From positions 1-64,000 of the forward strand of contig BCIO01000003.1 in assembly GCA_001599975.1 (NCBI GenBank): a DNA stretch of 64,000 nucleotides, read 5' to 3'. Below are positions 54,238 through 64,000 of this stretch, piece after piece. Origin of the DNA: Cystobasidiopsis lactophilus. Its lineage: Eukaryota > Basidiomycota > Agaricostilbomycetes > Agaricostilbales > Chionosphaeraceae. Below the pieces are notes generated by a model, which was not told where the DNA came from, searched no databases, and worked only from the letters and a program-made list of their open reading frames with translations. Numbering within the stretch: the first letter of the stretch is position 1; every line of letters starts with the position of its first letter. A program made the position numbers and the translations under genes.

Positions 54238-54399
54238 CTCCGCGCTTGTGTCAGACGATCCAAGCGAACTGCCCGGCCTTCTCTGAGCACGACGCTGCAG
54301 CTGTTAAGGTCCCCGCTCACTCCCGACGCGCAACACAGATGATTCCGCGAGAAACAGACAGAGACGATGGTAGTTCAGGACCAAGAAAGGAGACCGAAG

Positions 54400-54800
54400 G
54401 GACGGAGCACCGCCAACGTGATCAAAGAGAGGAAACGCTCTGCCCAGCGCTTGACTTGCGGCAGCGCCGCTGGGCAACGGTGAGACTCCTCAAATCGATG
54501 AGCAGTAAACGAAGGTGGAAGCACAAAGCAGAGAGCAAACCAAAGCGAAGGGCAACGAAAAGACGAAAAGAGGCGAATCGATGGCACACGGCAGTTCCAA
54601 AGGGTGGCGCTTGCAAGCAGGACACGCAGACACGCGTTATCCTTGCACGCAACCCGTACAGAGTCAAGTTGATAGGCCCGTCGCGGTCAAGCCTCGGGAG
54701 AACGCCACTGTGAGCACCCTGTGAAACGGCTCGCCTCGATCACAAGTTCTTGCTTCGAGGGTGCGTGTATTACAGCTTGCTCCCGCTCAACGAGACTTCG
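54400..54800. repeat. Upstream half of a tandem segmental duplication, copy 1
   Basis: This block, upstream of membrane-protein copy 1, is clearly similar to 56345-56747 upstream of copy 2 (shared CACCGCCAAC, CGAAGGGCA, GAGTCAAGTTGATAGGCC, CTTGTTCCCGCTCAACGAGA-type stretches). So the duplication unit, about 1.95 kb, included promoter plus gene. Confidence 0.75.
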
Positions 54801-54998
54801 ATCGGTTTCCGAATGCGAGATTGATTCTGCGAGTCCATACGCTCTGGTGCCGGGGCCATCTCGCCTGTCTGGCTCATTGGATCCCATCCCCCTGCCAGCG
54901 TTCTTTAATTGTTCTTGTGCGACTTTGATTCCAATAGGCCTGACTCGAAGCTACAAAGTTTTACCTTTTTCCATCTGTCCCGCTGGACACAATGAAAG

Positions 54999-56087
54999 TC
55001 AAAGTCCGAGTTGCCCCTCCTTGCTCGACGAATGGCTTCTCTCATGTTGACCTTTCGGGAGCGGGTGGACGAGGCGCTGCCAATCGTCCTGGGTGTTGTC
55101 ATTGTTTGGAAGAGTCTCATTCAAGAATGGGAGGTCGAAGGCGGCCCGCGCTGCAATCCAGACCAATATGAGGCCGAGAGCCATGAGGCCACCGTGGACG
55201 GTGACAATCGCTTTGGCCCACTTCTGCGGTCAGAGCGTAAATTGAAGCAATGCGATCAAAAAGGACAGGGAGCTATACCCACAGACCAAAGGAAAGTCTC
55301 GACGTCCGAGAATTGGTTTGAGTCCCAGGGGATAGCAAGCACGGCGCCCAAGAAGGTGCCAACCGCGTAGATCAAGGCGGAATGAGTGCTAATCAAACCG
55401 GCTTTAATTTTGAAGACGGTAGGCGTCAGTGCATGAAGAGGAAGTGGGCATACAGCATGGAGACTTTGCGGAGCTTCTCGATCGCCCGGAACCTCGTTAT
55501 ATAGGTCGTGATAGTAGTCTCCTTTGCCCAAGAATAACCAATTGATATTGGCACGATCGTGGATGAGGCTCCTCTGGCTCCGCTTTCTACGGTGGTTGTG
55601 GTCTTGGGGAACGAAATCTCCTTGCGGTACACTTCCGGGGCGTTGGCGAGCCAAAGAGCGGGACCGGAATGGAGACGAAAGACCAAAACGGCTCCATAAA
55701 GAATGGTAGCGAGCGATGATATCAAAGACGACATGATAAGGATTCGGGCCACTTGTGAGTTGGACGTCGTGAGAACGGCGGTGGTGGCACTTGCGACCAG
55801 GGCCGCCTGCGTCAGGGCTCAGGTTAGCTGCTGCCCAAGTGCACGGGCGCCAACGAGCATACAACCGTCACTTCCACTGTCACGATAGCGGTCATCGCGT
55901 CGAATTGGAGCTTGAGCACTTGGGAGCGGACTTGGTTGTGCTTCTCGTCCGGGTCGATGTTTGTGGCCGACAGGCGCTGAAGACGATCGAGTACGGCTTG
56001 GATCTCAGAGGTGGACGGATTGGCATCTGGGCTGGCAGCAGGAGAAAGCTGTCCGTCTGCAGCGCTCAACGGGCCAGGCGTCGCCAT
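54999..56087 (-). CDS. Multi-pass membrane protein, tandem copy 2
   Basis: Start 56087: MATPGPLSAADGQLSPAASP, then STSEIQAVLDRLQRLSATNI and EKHNQVRSQVLKLQFDAMTA leading to hydrophobic IVTVEVTV. The next exon has AALVASATTAVLTTSNSQVA, membrane segment SLATILYGAVLVFRLHSGPA and a soluble loop with VPISIGYSWAKETTITTYIT. Then LISTHSALIYAVGTFLGAVL and finally GLMALGLILVWIAARAAFDL with a polar tail ending HSSSKEGQLGL, TGA at 54999. About 290 residues, longer than copy 1 because of the loop and tail. Divergent from SRP19 on the right. Confidence 0.6.
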
Positions 56088-56344
56088 TGCGGAAGTTCGC
56101 TGAACTGCAGCACAATTCAGTAGGTCGATAATAAAAAAATAAGCCATACAAGACAGCATACCGAAGGTTGAATGGCCGAATATCAAAGTGGAAGGGCGCG
56201 AATGCGCGTTTGGCGCGGGGTTGGTGGGATGAAGGTGGCAAGACTGGTTGCCGCTCGCACAACGAGATCTGCGAGTGGCTAAGGAATGATAGCGGTCGAG
56301 CGAGAGCAAAAGTCAAAACGCGAATGTCAAGGGGAAGGGGAAGC

Positions 56345-56747
56345 TCCAAAGCACCGCCAACGCGCAAAGAGAGGAAGCCCTTTCTGTCCGGCGCTGAATT
56401 TCGGCAGTGCCGCTGAGCATTTGTGAAACGCTTTGCTAGATCGATGAACCCCAAACGATGCAAAAACACAAAGCAGCGAGCAGAAAGCGAAGGGCAGCGA
56501 AAAGAATCAAGACGGAAGGAGGTGAATCGATGGGCCACTGCAACTCCCAAATGGGGCAAGCGCTTGCAAGCAGGACACCTAGGCACGCGTTGTCATTGCA
56601 CGCAGCTCATACAGAGTCAAGTTGATAGGCCGCTCGCAGTCAAGCCTCGAGGACGCCACTGTGATACACCCTGTGAAAGCGCTCGGCTTGATCACAAGCT
56701 CTGCTCTTGGTGCGCGCATGCGAGCTTGTTCCCGCTCAACGAGAGGC
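56345..56747. repeat. Upstream half of a tandem segmental duplication, copy 2
   Basis: Counterpart of 54400-54800. The copies differ by many substitutions and small indels, so the duplication is old. The block fills most of the gap between membrane-protein copy 2 and SRP19. Confidence 0.75.
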
Positions 56748-56751
56748 TACA

Positions 56752-57632
56752 ATGGTAACGGCTGATGAGATTGACGATGTGAGTCTCGTTGTACTTTAGC
56801 CCATCCACCCAAGGCTCAGCGCACAGGCGAGTGGCTCACAGTTCGACTTTGACCTGCCGACCCCAGCAGCAATCCCGGCTGGTCCATCCTCAGCGTCGGC
56901 GGTGGACAAGTCTTGGGCTGTGTTGTACCCGATTTACATCGACGCCAAATCACCCAAGCGAAGGCTGAACAAGGAAGCGAGCGTGGAGTGGCCTTTGGCG
57001 AGGCAGATGGGCTTGATTTGTGCCGGGCTGGGCTTGAAGGCTCATTTGGAGGTGCGCTTGTCCCTCTACACTTTATCAGTATTGCCTGCTGATTCACAAG
57101 AGGGGGTGGCACAGACCAACAAGTGCCACCCGAGCGACTGGGCCAACCCGGGCCGAGTGAGGGTCCAGCTCAAGTCGAACGGCAAACTGGTCAACCCTAA
57201 GATCCCCAACAGTGCGTGGCGTGGCTACACCATTAGACATTTGTTATTCGTCTGACATCGCCAGCTTGTGCACGCACAGAACTGGCCCTGTTGAAGCTCA
57301 TAGCAAGCCAACATCCCAAAACAGTGGCCACAGCACACGTCGCCGAGCGCTACCCTCCCAATTCACCTGCTTTGTCCCACGGTGTGCTACAGTGCGTGCT
57401 GTCCTTCTCCATCATCCTTTTCTTGGGATAGTTCTTCAATTCTTGCGCGCACAGACACGCCATCGAGAACCCGAAAGCCCTGTTCCCGCCCGGCATGGAG
57501 CACATGGGCGACCTGGCCACCCCCGACCCCGCAGCAGCAGCGATAGAAGACGGAACTAAGAAAGGGAAAGACCCGGCGAAAGGGGAGGGGAAGAACAAGG
57601 GCAAGAAGAAGGTCATCATGGTCCGCCGGTAG
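56752..57632 (+). CDS. SEC65: Signal recognition particle 19 kDa subunit (SRP19/Sec65)
   Basis: SRP19 binds SRP RNA and enables SRP54 loading for co-translational targeting to the ER. A short first exon MVTADEIDD ends at a GTGAGT donor and joins ASGSQFDFDLPTPAAI. The SRP19 domain reads SWAVLYPIYIDAKSPKRRLN, VEWPLARQMGLICAGLGLKA, and after an intron KCHPSDWANPGRVRVQLKSN, with the family hallmark H-P-x-D-W-x-N-P-G-R-V-R-V. Further exons give ARTELALLKLIASQHPKTV and ENPKALFPPGMEHMGDLAT, then a Lys-rich tail (GKDPAKGEGKNKGKKK) ending IMVRR, TAG at 57632. The basic tail is typical of eukaryotic SRP19. Confidence 0.9.
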
Positions 57633-58006
57633 CCATCCTTGGGGGATTTGGCTGGGACCTTGGCATTTTCTGCTGTTGCACACTGTGACAAGGTGTGGAG
57701 GCATGAGATGAAAGCGGACCAGCCCCGGTCAACTCGTTGGTGTTCGCCACCTTGAGCTCCTTGTCCTGCGCCCACCACCTGCCATGAAACCATTTCACAT
57801 GCCAAACTCCCCCCTCCTAAGCCTGTTTACTTGAATCAAAGGCGATGTTATCCCTGAGCGCCTCAAATCGCTAATCACCCTCTCTGCCGCCACTCAACAG
57901 AGATAGCCGAACCGCGGGCGGCAAACGCAGCAGCTGTCACTTCTTGTTCCTTGTCCTCCATCTCTGCCCCCTCTCTTTTGTTCTGTTGCTTTATTGAATA
58001 TCAAAA
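57633..58006. other. Intergenic stretch, nothing recognised
   Basis: 3' flank of SRP19 and a pyrimidine-rich promoter before the reductase start codon. Confidence 0.4.
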
Positions 58007-59597
58007 ATGGGAGGCGGCAAACCTATCGTCCTGGTCTCGGGCCTCACGGGCGAGTTTCTTTCCATGGATTTGACAGGTTTGGGAGGTCTGATTTCTGGAG
58101 AGCAGGCTTCATTGGTGGTCATATGTGCGCTTCTCCCACTTAAAGACTACTAGTCTTTGAGCCTGACGAGAGCTTGCACAGCGCCATCAAGTTCATGTCA
58201 GAAGGCTACAAAGTCCGCGGCACGGTCCGCACCTTGGCCAAGGGCGAAGAATGGGCCTCGCTCAACTCTGCCCACTTCGAGCCGGACGCCCTGGAGCTGG
58301 TCATCGTGAAAGACGTGGGCGAGCCGGGCGCTTTCAACGAGGTCATCAAAGGCTGCTCTTACTTCTGCCACGTCGCCACCGTCGTCCCTCCCTCAGCCGA
58401 AACGAGCCCGGAGTTCAATAAGAAGATCATCCAGACTTCCATTGATGGCGCTCTGCAGGCGCTCAAGGCGGCGACGTTGGAGCCGGGGTTGAAGAAGTTC
58501 GTGTTGACCAGCTCCAACTCGGCCGTCATGCAGTTCACTGGCGAAGGCCCCAACGGTGGGTCGTCACCTACCCCTTAATCAGTGAACAATATCTCTGATT
58601 TCAGCGTACTACATAACCCACAGGCAAGGTATTCGACGAGAGCTGCTGGAACCCAGCCACGTACGAAGAGGCTGTCAACTCGGACAACGCCATGGTGCCT
58701 TACTCCTAGTGCGCTTGGCTTCCCTGTTAGACATATCAGGTCTGATCATGTGCGCCGACTTGCACAGTGGCAAGACGGCAGCGGAAAAAGAAGCGTGGGC
58801 TTTCATGAAGAAGGAGAAGCCCAACTTTGGCCTGGTCACCATCCTCCCTGGTGGGTGGCCTTTCTCCCCTTAGAAACGCTCCTTTTTTTTTCTAAGTCTC
58901 TCAAGATCGCCCACAGCTTATGTTTACGGCAAGCCCTACTCGCTCCCTGCGGCCCCAGGCGAGAACCCGGTCATTGGCACCAACTCTTGTAAGAGCGACT
59001 TCACTTCAGACGTACCCACCTGCGTCTAACTTTCCATTTGCTTTTTACAGTCATTTCGCCCGTACTGATCGACCCCAACGTCGACATTGGCAAGCTCTGG
59101 GGTGGACCGGTTGGTGGTGCTCCGCTTTAACTCCTGAGAGTTTAGATCCTCATCACCGCCATAACAGGACACGGTTGACGTCCGTGATGTCGCCACCGCC
59201 CACTTCCTCGCAGCGACGACTGACAAGGGCGATGGTGGCCGCTACATCCTTGTGAGCATCCTCGACAGTATCCATACGAGAAGGATAGAGACAGAAGGAA
59301 TGTTCACAGTCCGCACCTCCCCTCAACTATGTCTCCAAGTACGTCAAGCACTGGCGCGCCCAGTTCCCGGAGCACGTCGACCGGATCGCCACCGTGCCCA
59401 AGGATTTTGTCGAGCCGGATCAATACGAGGTTGGCACTCTCCTACCCTCAATCACCTTGTGATTCGCACTCATTGGGCAAGCGTGTCAACAGATGATCGG
59501 CGAGCTGGTGTCCAAAACTTATGGCCTCAAATACCGCTCGTTCGAGGAGACGGCCGACTACCTCTCCAGCTACATCCTCTCTGTCGTTCCGTTTTAG
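58007..59597 (+). CDS. NAD(P)-dependent aldehyde/ketone reductase (extended SDR, Gre2-like)
   Basis: The first exons give MGGGKPIVLVSGLTG and GFIGGH, together the Rossmann G-x-x-G-x-x-G, interrupted by introns. Then SEGYKVRGTVRTLAKGEEWA, ELVIVKDVGEPGAFNEVIKG, SYFCHVATVVPPSAETSPEF, KKFVLTSSNSAVMQF with the catalytic Ser region, and after an intron the active-site YSYGKTAAEKEAW (Y-x-x-x-K). FGLVTILPAYVYGKPY, DTVDVRDVATAHFLAATTDK and a C-terminal LVSKTYGLKYRSFEETADYL follow, ending SVVPF with a TAG at 59597. About 340 residues, eight or more introns. This matches cinnamoyl-CoA reductase/methylglyoxal reductase-type enzymes; the substrate cannot be read from sequence. Confidence 0.85.
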
Positions 59598-59769
59598 ACC
59601 ATCGCAAGTATTTATCTCCTATCTGTTCTCTCTACCCGTTGCATTGGTCCGATTGCGAATTGAGCCATGCCGCCACCTCAACTTTGAGCTTCGCCAGCGC
59701 CATGCGCAGCTGATTCTCTTGGCCCCAACCAGCCAAAACTTTCCATCTTTCGCCATTTGAGAACGCACA

Positions 59770-61182
59770 ATGTCTCTAGAAACCCTGCCACCCGAGCTCT
59801 TGACCCAAATCGCGCATGTCCACCTGCTGGGTTCGTTCCGCGTGCCACCCCCTTTTTCAAGGCTTTTCAGAGCGCAATGGCTGAAGCTCTCGCGACAGAG
59901 GATGTTCCTTTGCAGAGTGGCCAGCTGGACGTCATGGCGCTCATGCGGACGTCCAAGCGTATCCGAGGGGCCATCCCAACCCTGCGCAAGGCCAGCATCA
60001 GGCTCTGGGACCCCGACAAGACTGACGAGCAGCAGTGCCTCGCCTTCGTTCGCCGCACTCCTAACATCGATACGCTCTATCTTGACCTTGGGCCGGAGCC
60101 GGAAGAGTCTCGCATCGACATGGACGAGATGGTCTCCTTCCTGCCCGCCTTAAAGACGCTGACCATCGCCATCCCAACCGAGCGCTTCACTGTGATGGCG
60201 CGGCGAGGCAACCTCCAAATAAGGGTCGTTTTGGGGGTATTTGCGCCGTGCCCTCTTCAGCACTTTCGTCTTCTCTCGTCCGCTCCGCGCCCCGCCAAGC
60301 TTCGGTACTCTTTGGAGGAGTTCCTCGTCGACGTCGCGACCTTCTGGCCTGGTCTTCGTCATCTGAGCATCGGTGCCTACTTTGGGCTGGTACCTCCGCC
60401 TGAGTTGGAAGACTCGACCTTCCCAAGCCTGTCTCTTCAGAGCTATTTCCTCGGCAGATGTGCACTCCCAGTCACCTCTCGGCGGCGGTGCAAGTGGACC
60501 TCTCCAATGTGGCTTCCCAGCATCGCAAGCGGCAGTCTTGGCTCCTTGACCAGTACCACCCTCTCCGTCGACTTCTTTGAACAGCCGGTCCCGCTCATCA
60601 AGCAGTTTTTTATGGCCGCTCACTGCCTTCGATCCCTCGTCATCATCTGTTCTACGGTAGAACCAATACGAATGAATTCCGATACCTGCTTTAAAGCCAG
60701 GAGGTGGATGGCGGCAGCGTCAAAAAGTGGCACTCTGACCCACCTCGAGCTCAGTGGCCACCTGCCGTACGGGCTGTGGGGGCCAGCTATCACATTCTTC
60801 CCCACAATTGCATTCAACGTTGCCGCCACCAACTTCCGCAAACTCAACCTCGACGCCACCCCCAACAGCGTAATTCAGAAGAAGTTGGGGAGACTTCCCA
60901 AGAGGTGTCAAAGGGTCATTTTAACGGGATGGGACACCTTGCGTGGCTACCCGGATGACGACCCACCGGCATCCTATCCGGATGTGAGACTTTCTATTCA
61001 GAAAGCACTCAACTATAGCGAGGCCTCCGTCGTCCTCCTTCGAAGTCGCACTGGTAAGCCAGTTCAACTCACCGAGTGGACCAACGAGCTAAGGAAGAGA
61101 CTCAGGCATCCTCCGCCAGGTCTATCCTCCCATTCTATCCGCACCAGATGCCGAATTTGGCCCTCCTCCTGGCACCGAGTAG
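59770..61182 (+). CDS. F-box-like/LRR-like family member iii
   Basis: Exon 1 is MSLETLPPELLTQIAHVHLL, the best F-box start in the family (L-P-P-E-L-L). The intron ends at CGCGACAG so that exon 2 starts EDVPLQSGQLDVMALMRTSK, in register with EGASLKRGQLEVMSL of member ii. The body has NIDTLYLDLGPEPEES, ALKTLTIAIPTER, WPGLRHLSIGAYFGL, LTHLELSGHLPYGLWG and RKLNLDATPN. The frame is open to 61274, but a donor at RTG|GTAAGC and an acceptor near 61146 give a compact C terminus DAEFGPPPGTE, TAG at 61182, more like the other members. The C-terminal choice is uncertain. About 430-450 residues. Confidence 0.7.
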
Positions 61183-61251
61183 TTGAAGGTTCTCGATCAA
61201 CAGCACAAAATTCAATGCATGGGCATGCTCTTCCCTTTTCGAATCACTATC

Positions 61252-62240
61252 TCACAGCTTCTCGAATGCCTTGACCGCCGCTTCTGCCGTCACTGTTGCA
61301 CTGGCCGGGTTGGCGCCGGTCACAATGTTGCCATCAGTCTGGGTGAAGGCATCCCAGGGTCCGGGAGGCCCCACGTCTGGCTCCAAGGTGTAAGCATTGC
61401 TTTCAATAGGGTTCTGAAAGGGTTCTGAACGCTCACAAGTAGCGCCCGACGAGGCAGCGGCGGCCTCGATGGTTGGCCGGTTCCAGCCTTTGATGGTGTC
61501 CAGAATTCCCTCCTCAATCTCGCCTTGGGTTGTGAAGCCGGTCACCTTTCTACCATCATCGGGAACACCTTTCTACCATCGATGATGGATTTGCCCGTGG
61601 ATTTGTCGATAACACCAGGGAAGATAGCACCGCCGTGGCAAACGGCCGAGATGATGGCATTGTGGCTGAACAGGTTGGCAGCGATGGATTGTAGGCCTGG
61701 TTATCAAAGCGTTGGGTGAGTATGAACCTTTCGTACATTCTTGTTCGAACTGACCTTTGGCGTCAGGGTAGTCGATCAAACTTGCGTGGCCAGCGCTGGC
61801 GAAGAAGATGCCGTACTACTCCCAGTGAGTCCTCAACTTCTGGCCACGTCCGCTCGGAAAAAAGTACTGACATCTTGCCACTTGACGTCTGAAGGTTTCA
61901 AGAGATTATGGAGCTTCTTCCGGAACTCGCCGCCGCTCGCCGGAATGGTCCTCCCAAATGGCGCGCTCTTCGTCAGTAATGAACTTGTCCGTTTGCGATA
62001 GCCAGTCGGGCTGATATGACCCAGTCTAGGACACCAGGTCCACTTCAAAGCCGTGTTTTGTGGAGACCTCGAAGGGGTGGAGCGCTTCGGTGATGAAGAG
62101 ACCAGTTTCCTTTCCGTCTGGGTAAAGCGGCGCGTGTGCAGAAGTTACAGCTATCAGGGCTCGTTGAGTCGGACTCATACTTTCGTGTCTTGGTTGGTCT
62201 GAATAGAGAGCTTCTCCGCTGCTTTTAGCGCCGCTTTCAT
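61252..62240 (-). pseudogene. Decayed DJ-1/PfpI (Hsp31-like glyoxalase III) gene
   Basis: Minus-strand pieces match Hsp31-type proteins throughout: [40 protein letters not shown], a DKFITDEERAIWEDHS segment, FRKKLHNLLKPSDVK, YGIFFASAGHASLIDYPDAK, nucleophile elbow AVCHGGAIFPGVIDKSTGKS, TGFTTQGEIEEGILDTIKGW and PPGPWDAFTQTDGNIVTGAN, ending AVKAFEKL. Three lesions are visible: an in-frame TAG after DLVS (62026-62028), a 10-bp tandem duplication around 61926-61945 after HSGE, and a 23-bp tandem duplication at about 61543-61580 within DGRKVTGF. Both duplications change frame. The catalytic Cys region survives. It lies antisense between two F-box-like genes and ends 70 bp from member iii. Confidence 0.8.
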
Positions 62241-62594
62241 GACGTTACTCCTTCGAACGTCACAATCACACCATTCGAAGTTGGTCACCAGCGACGATCT
62301 GATTTGAGCACGCTCACCTCTCACCTGTAGCGATAAGGCTGAGGATCAGTTGGCAGGTGGCGATTTCGATTTGCCACCTGGACCAAATTCAAGGGTGGAA
62401 CAATGGAACATTAAGCACTCGAGACCGTCCTATTCTCCTGCAACGATCCTCTGTTGTACAGTATCAGGAATGCTCTGGCGACCTGTAATGCAATACCGCG
62501 AGTCACTATGCCATCAACGAGCCCGTGCCGCCGATTCCATCCTCCTTCACGTCTGACCGCGACGCCTGGCCCAGTATCCGCTTGGGAACGCGGA
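62241..62594. other. Intergenic stretch, nothing recognised
   Basis: Presumed promoter of F-box-like member iv and the 5' flank of the DJ-1 relic. Confidence 0.4.
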
Positions 62595-63991
62595 ATGTCT
62601 CTCGAGGCACTGCCGCCTGAGCTGCTTATCCCCCTTGCTCATGTCCACCTGCGAGGTGAGAGCATGCCACTCCCAATTGCGCTTCCGGCCGATCCCTGAA
62701 AATGCCGCTCGCAGAGGGCGCCAGCTTGCAAAGGGCACAGGCCGATGTCTTCTCCCTGAGAAGTGTCTGCAAGCAAGTGCGAGCCGCCATACCTCCCCTC
62801 AAGGCTGCCAGCTTGACACTCTATCTTGACTCGGACCCGGTCTCCTCCTCGACTCTCGACTTTCTCTCGCGGAATCCCGACATCGACTCGCTATGTATCA
62901 AGTTCAAGCATCGAAGGCGTCGCTTCTCCAAGCAGGAACCAAATGTCAAGAACGTTGCCATGCTGCTCCCCAATCTTAAGCACCTCACCTTCCTGTTGAC
63001 CGGCCCCATCGTCTGGCATGAAACGACGAACCTTCTGTCGCCATTCCACCTAAACAACTGCCCTATTCAGCAACTACAGCTGCTGTCGCTGGAGCCGGCT
63101 GCTAGCGTCTTCGTCGGCAATCTGGATTCCTTTCTGCGGCGCGTTGCGGCATTGTGGCCTCACCTCGAGGCCCTTTCTGTCAGCGCTTCGTTCATGTTCG
63201 GAATTGTGTCATCGCCAGCGCGCCACTCCCCGTTCCCTTTCGATTCGCTGCGCATTCTTTCCCTCACTCCGTTTGGTTTGCGCGACGACGAACTCCTTAC
63301 AACCCCTTCGTTCAACTTCTATCCAAAATCATTCAGTCCCGGCATCGAAGTTTTGAAGACGGTGTCCCTTCCGATCGGACTGTTCTGCTCGACGGCCGAA
63401 GTGACGGAGTTTACCACCGCTGCTCGCAATCTTGAAAATGTAGCGATCATGGGCCCAATGCGCGGCGATGTAGACGGCCCGCCATTGGTGAATTTGCTAG
63501 CTTGGATGGAGTCTCGCCCGGCAAAAGTCACGTCTCTAGAGCTGGCTGGCGAATTCCCGCAAAAGGTGATGGTCAAGGCTCTCGCTGCCTTCCCATCCTG
63601 TTCTTTCAACATTCCGCACCTGGCGTCCGAAGCATACGCATCTTACGGATTGGGTATCTGGAGTCTCATAGACAGCATCAAGGGGAGAGCGCCCGAGGGC
63701 TCTTGCCGCCGAGTCATCCTCATGGCATGGGACTACAGTGCGACCGCACAACGCACCGAAAACGACCCCGACTACCATTCAACTCACGCGACCGCCCTTG
63801 AACGGCTACGCCGCGTTCTTTCCTACTCGTACAACGTTGAGACTCTTTTGGTCAAGAGTCGAACAGGTTTGTACCTGCCTCCCGCTATTTCTGCTCCAGC
63901 AGAGGATTTCATTTCTTCTACAGGCGTTATAAGTCAAGTGATGACTTCCCAGTCGGTCGTGGATGTGATTGAGGCCGTAAATGGGGCTTGA
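62595..63991 (+). CDS. F-box-like/LRR-like family member iv
   Basis: Exon 1 MSLEALPPELLIPLAHVHLR is followed by an intron (GTGAGA...CGCTCGCAG) and EGASLQRAQADVFSLRSVCK, QVRAAIPPLKAASLTLYLDS. The rest is one long exon with leucine-spaced segments (IDSLCIKFKHRRRR, LPNLKHLTFLLTG, WPHLEALSVSASFMFG, LRILSLTPFGLRDDEL, VTSLELAGEFPQ) and a conserved family end VETLLVKSRTGLYLPPAISA, finishing VVDVIEAVNGA with a TGA at 63991, nine bases before the window end. About 445 residues. It is closest in plan to member iii. Confidence 0.75.
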
Positions 63992-64000
63992 GAAGCTGGC

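Overview
The window looks like a chromosome end from a basidiomycete fungus, probably a Pucciniomycotina (Microbotryomycetes-like) yeast or smut relative. The lineage is inferred from small introns (mostly about 45-70 nt), moderate-to-high GC, and the gene content: a URI prefoldin, an FG nucleoporin, EDC4, MET8, SRP19, PIG-H, GH128 and HSL-type hydrolases. Most genes are multi-exon. The exon joins given here were worked out by eye from GT-AG (occasionally GC-AG) sites and frame continuity, so internal boundaries are approximate unless stated.

Layout. 1-128 is a CTAA/TTAG tetranucleotide tract in telomeric orientation. 129-1060 is a C/A-rich subtelomeric block flanked by an 18-bp direct repeat. 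1.06-2.5 kb has no secure gene. 2.5-9.2 kb holds a URI1/BUD27-like gene, a quinone oxidoreductase, a decayed FAD monooxygenase, a small minisatellite and an HNH-like gene. 10.0-13.6 kb is a large FG-repeat nucleoporin. 13.8-18.2 kb has two ~720-bp direct repeats flanking an AlkB-type dioxygenase; the second ends in a tRNA-Ser(AGA) interrupted in its D arm. 18.7-30 kb carries an F-box protein, an HSL-family hydrolase, MGST3, a GH128 glucanase and an R3H/SUZ protein. 30.6-41.5 kb has a secreted aspartic protease, several unknown proteins, PIG-H and an EDC4-type decapping scaffold. 41.6-44.3 kb is a non-coding interval with four related intron-like units that share a hairpin/splice-donor motif and a covarying stem. 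44.3-46.4 kb has MET8 and a small CHZ-motif protein. 46.9-50 kb and 59.8-64 kb carry four members of a lineage-specific F-box-like/LRR-like family. Between them are a GST, a secreted esterase with an acidic His-rich tail, a tandem pair of membrane proteins, SRP19 and a reductase. A decayed DJ-1/Hsp31 gene lies at 61.3-62.2 kb.

The housekeeping genes act in separate pathways (RNA polymerase assembly, nuclear transport, DNA repair, mRNA decapping, siroheme, SRP, GPI anchors). There is no obvious metabolic cluster. The accessory character lies in the telomere-proximal block, the duplicated family, the short-duplication-disrupted pseudogenes, the interrupted tRNA and the structured intron array. 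The last two are the best candidates for undescribed biology.
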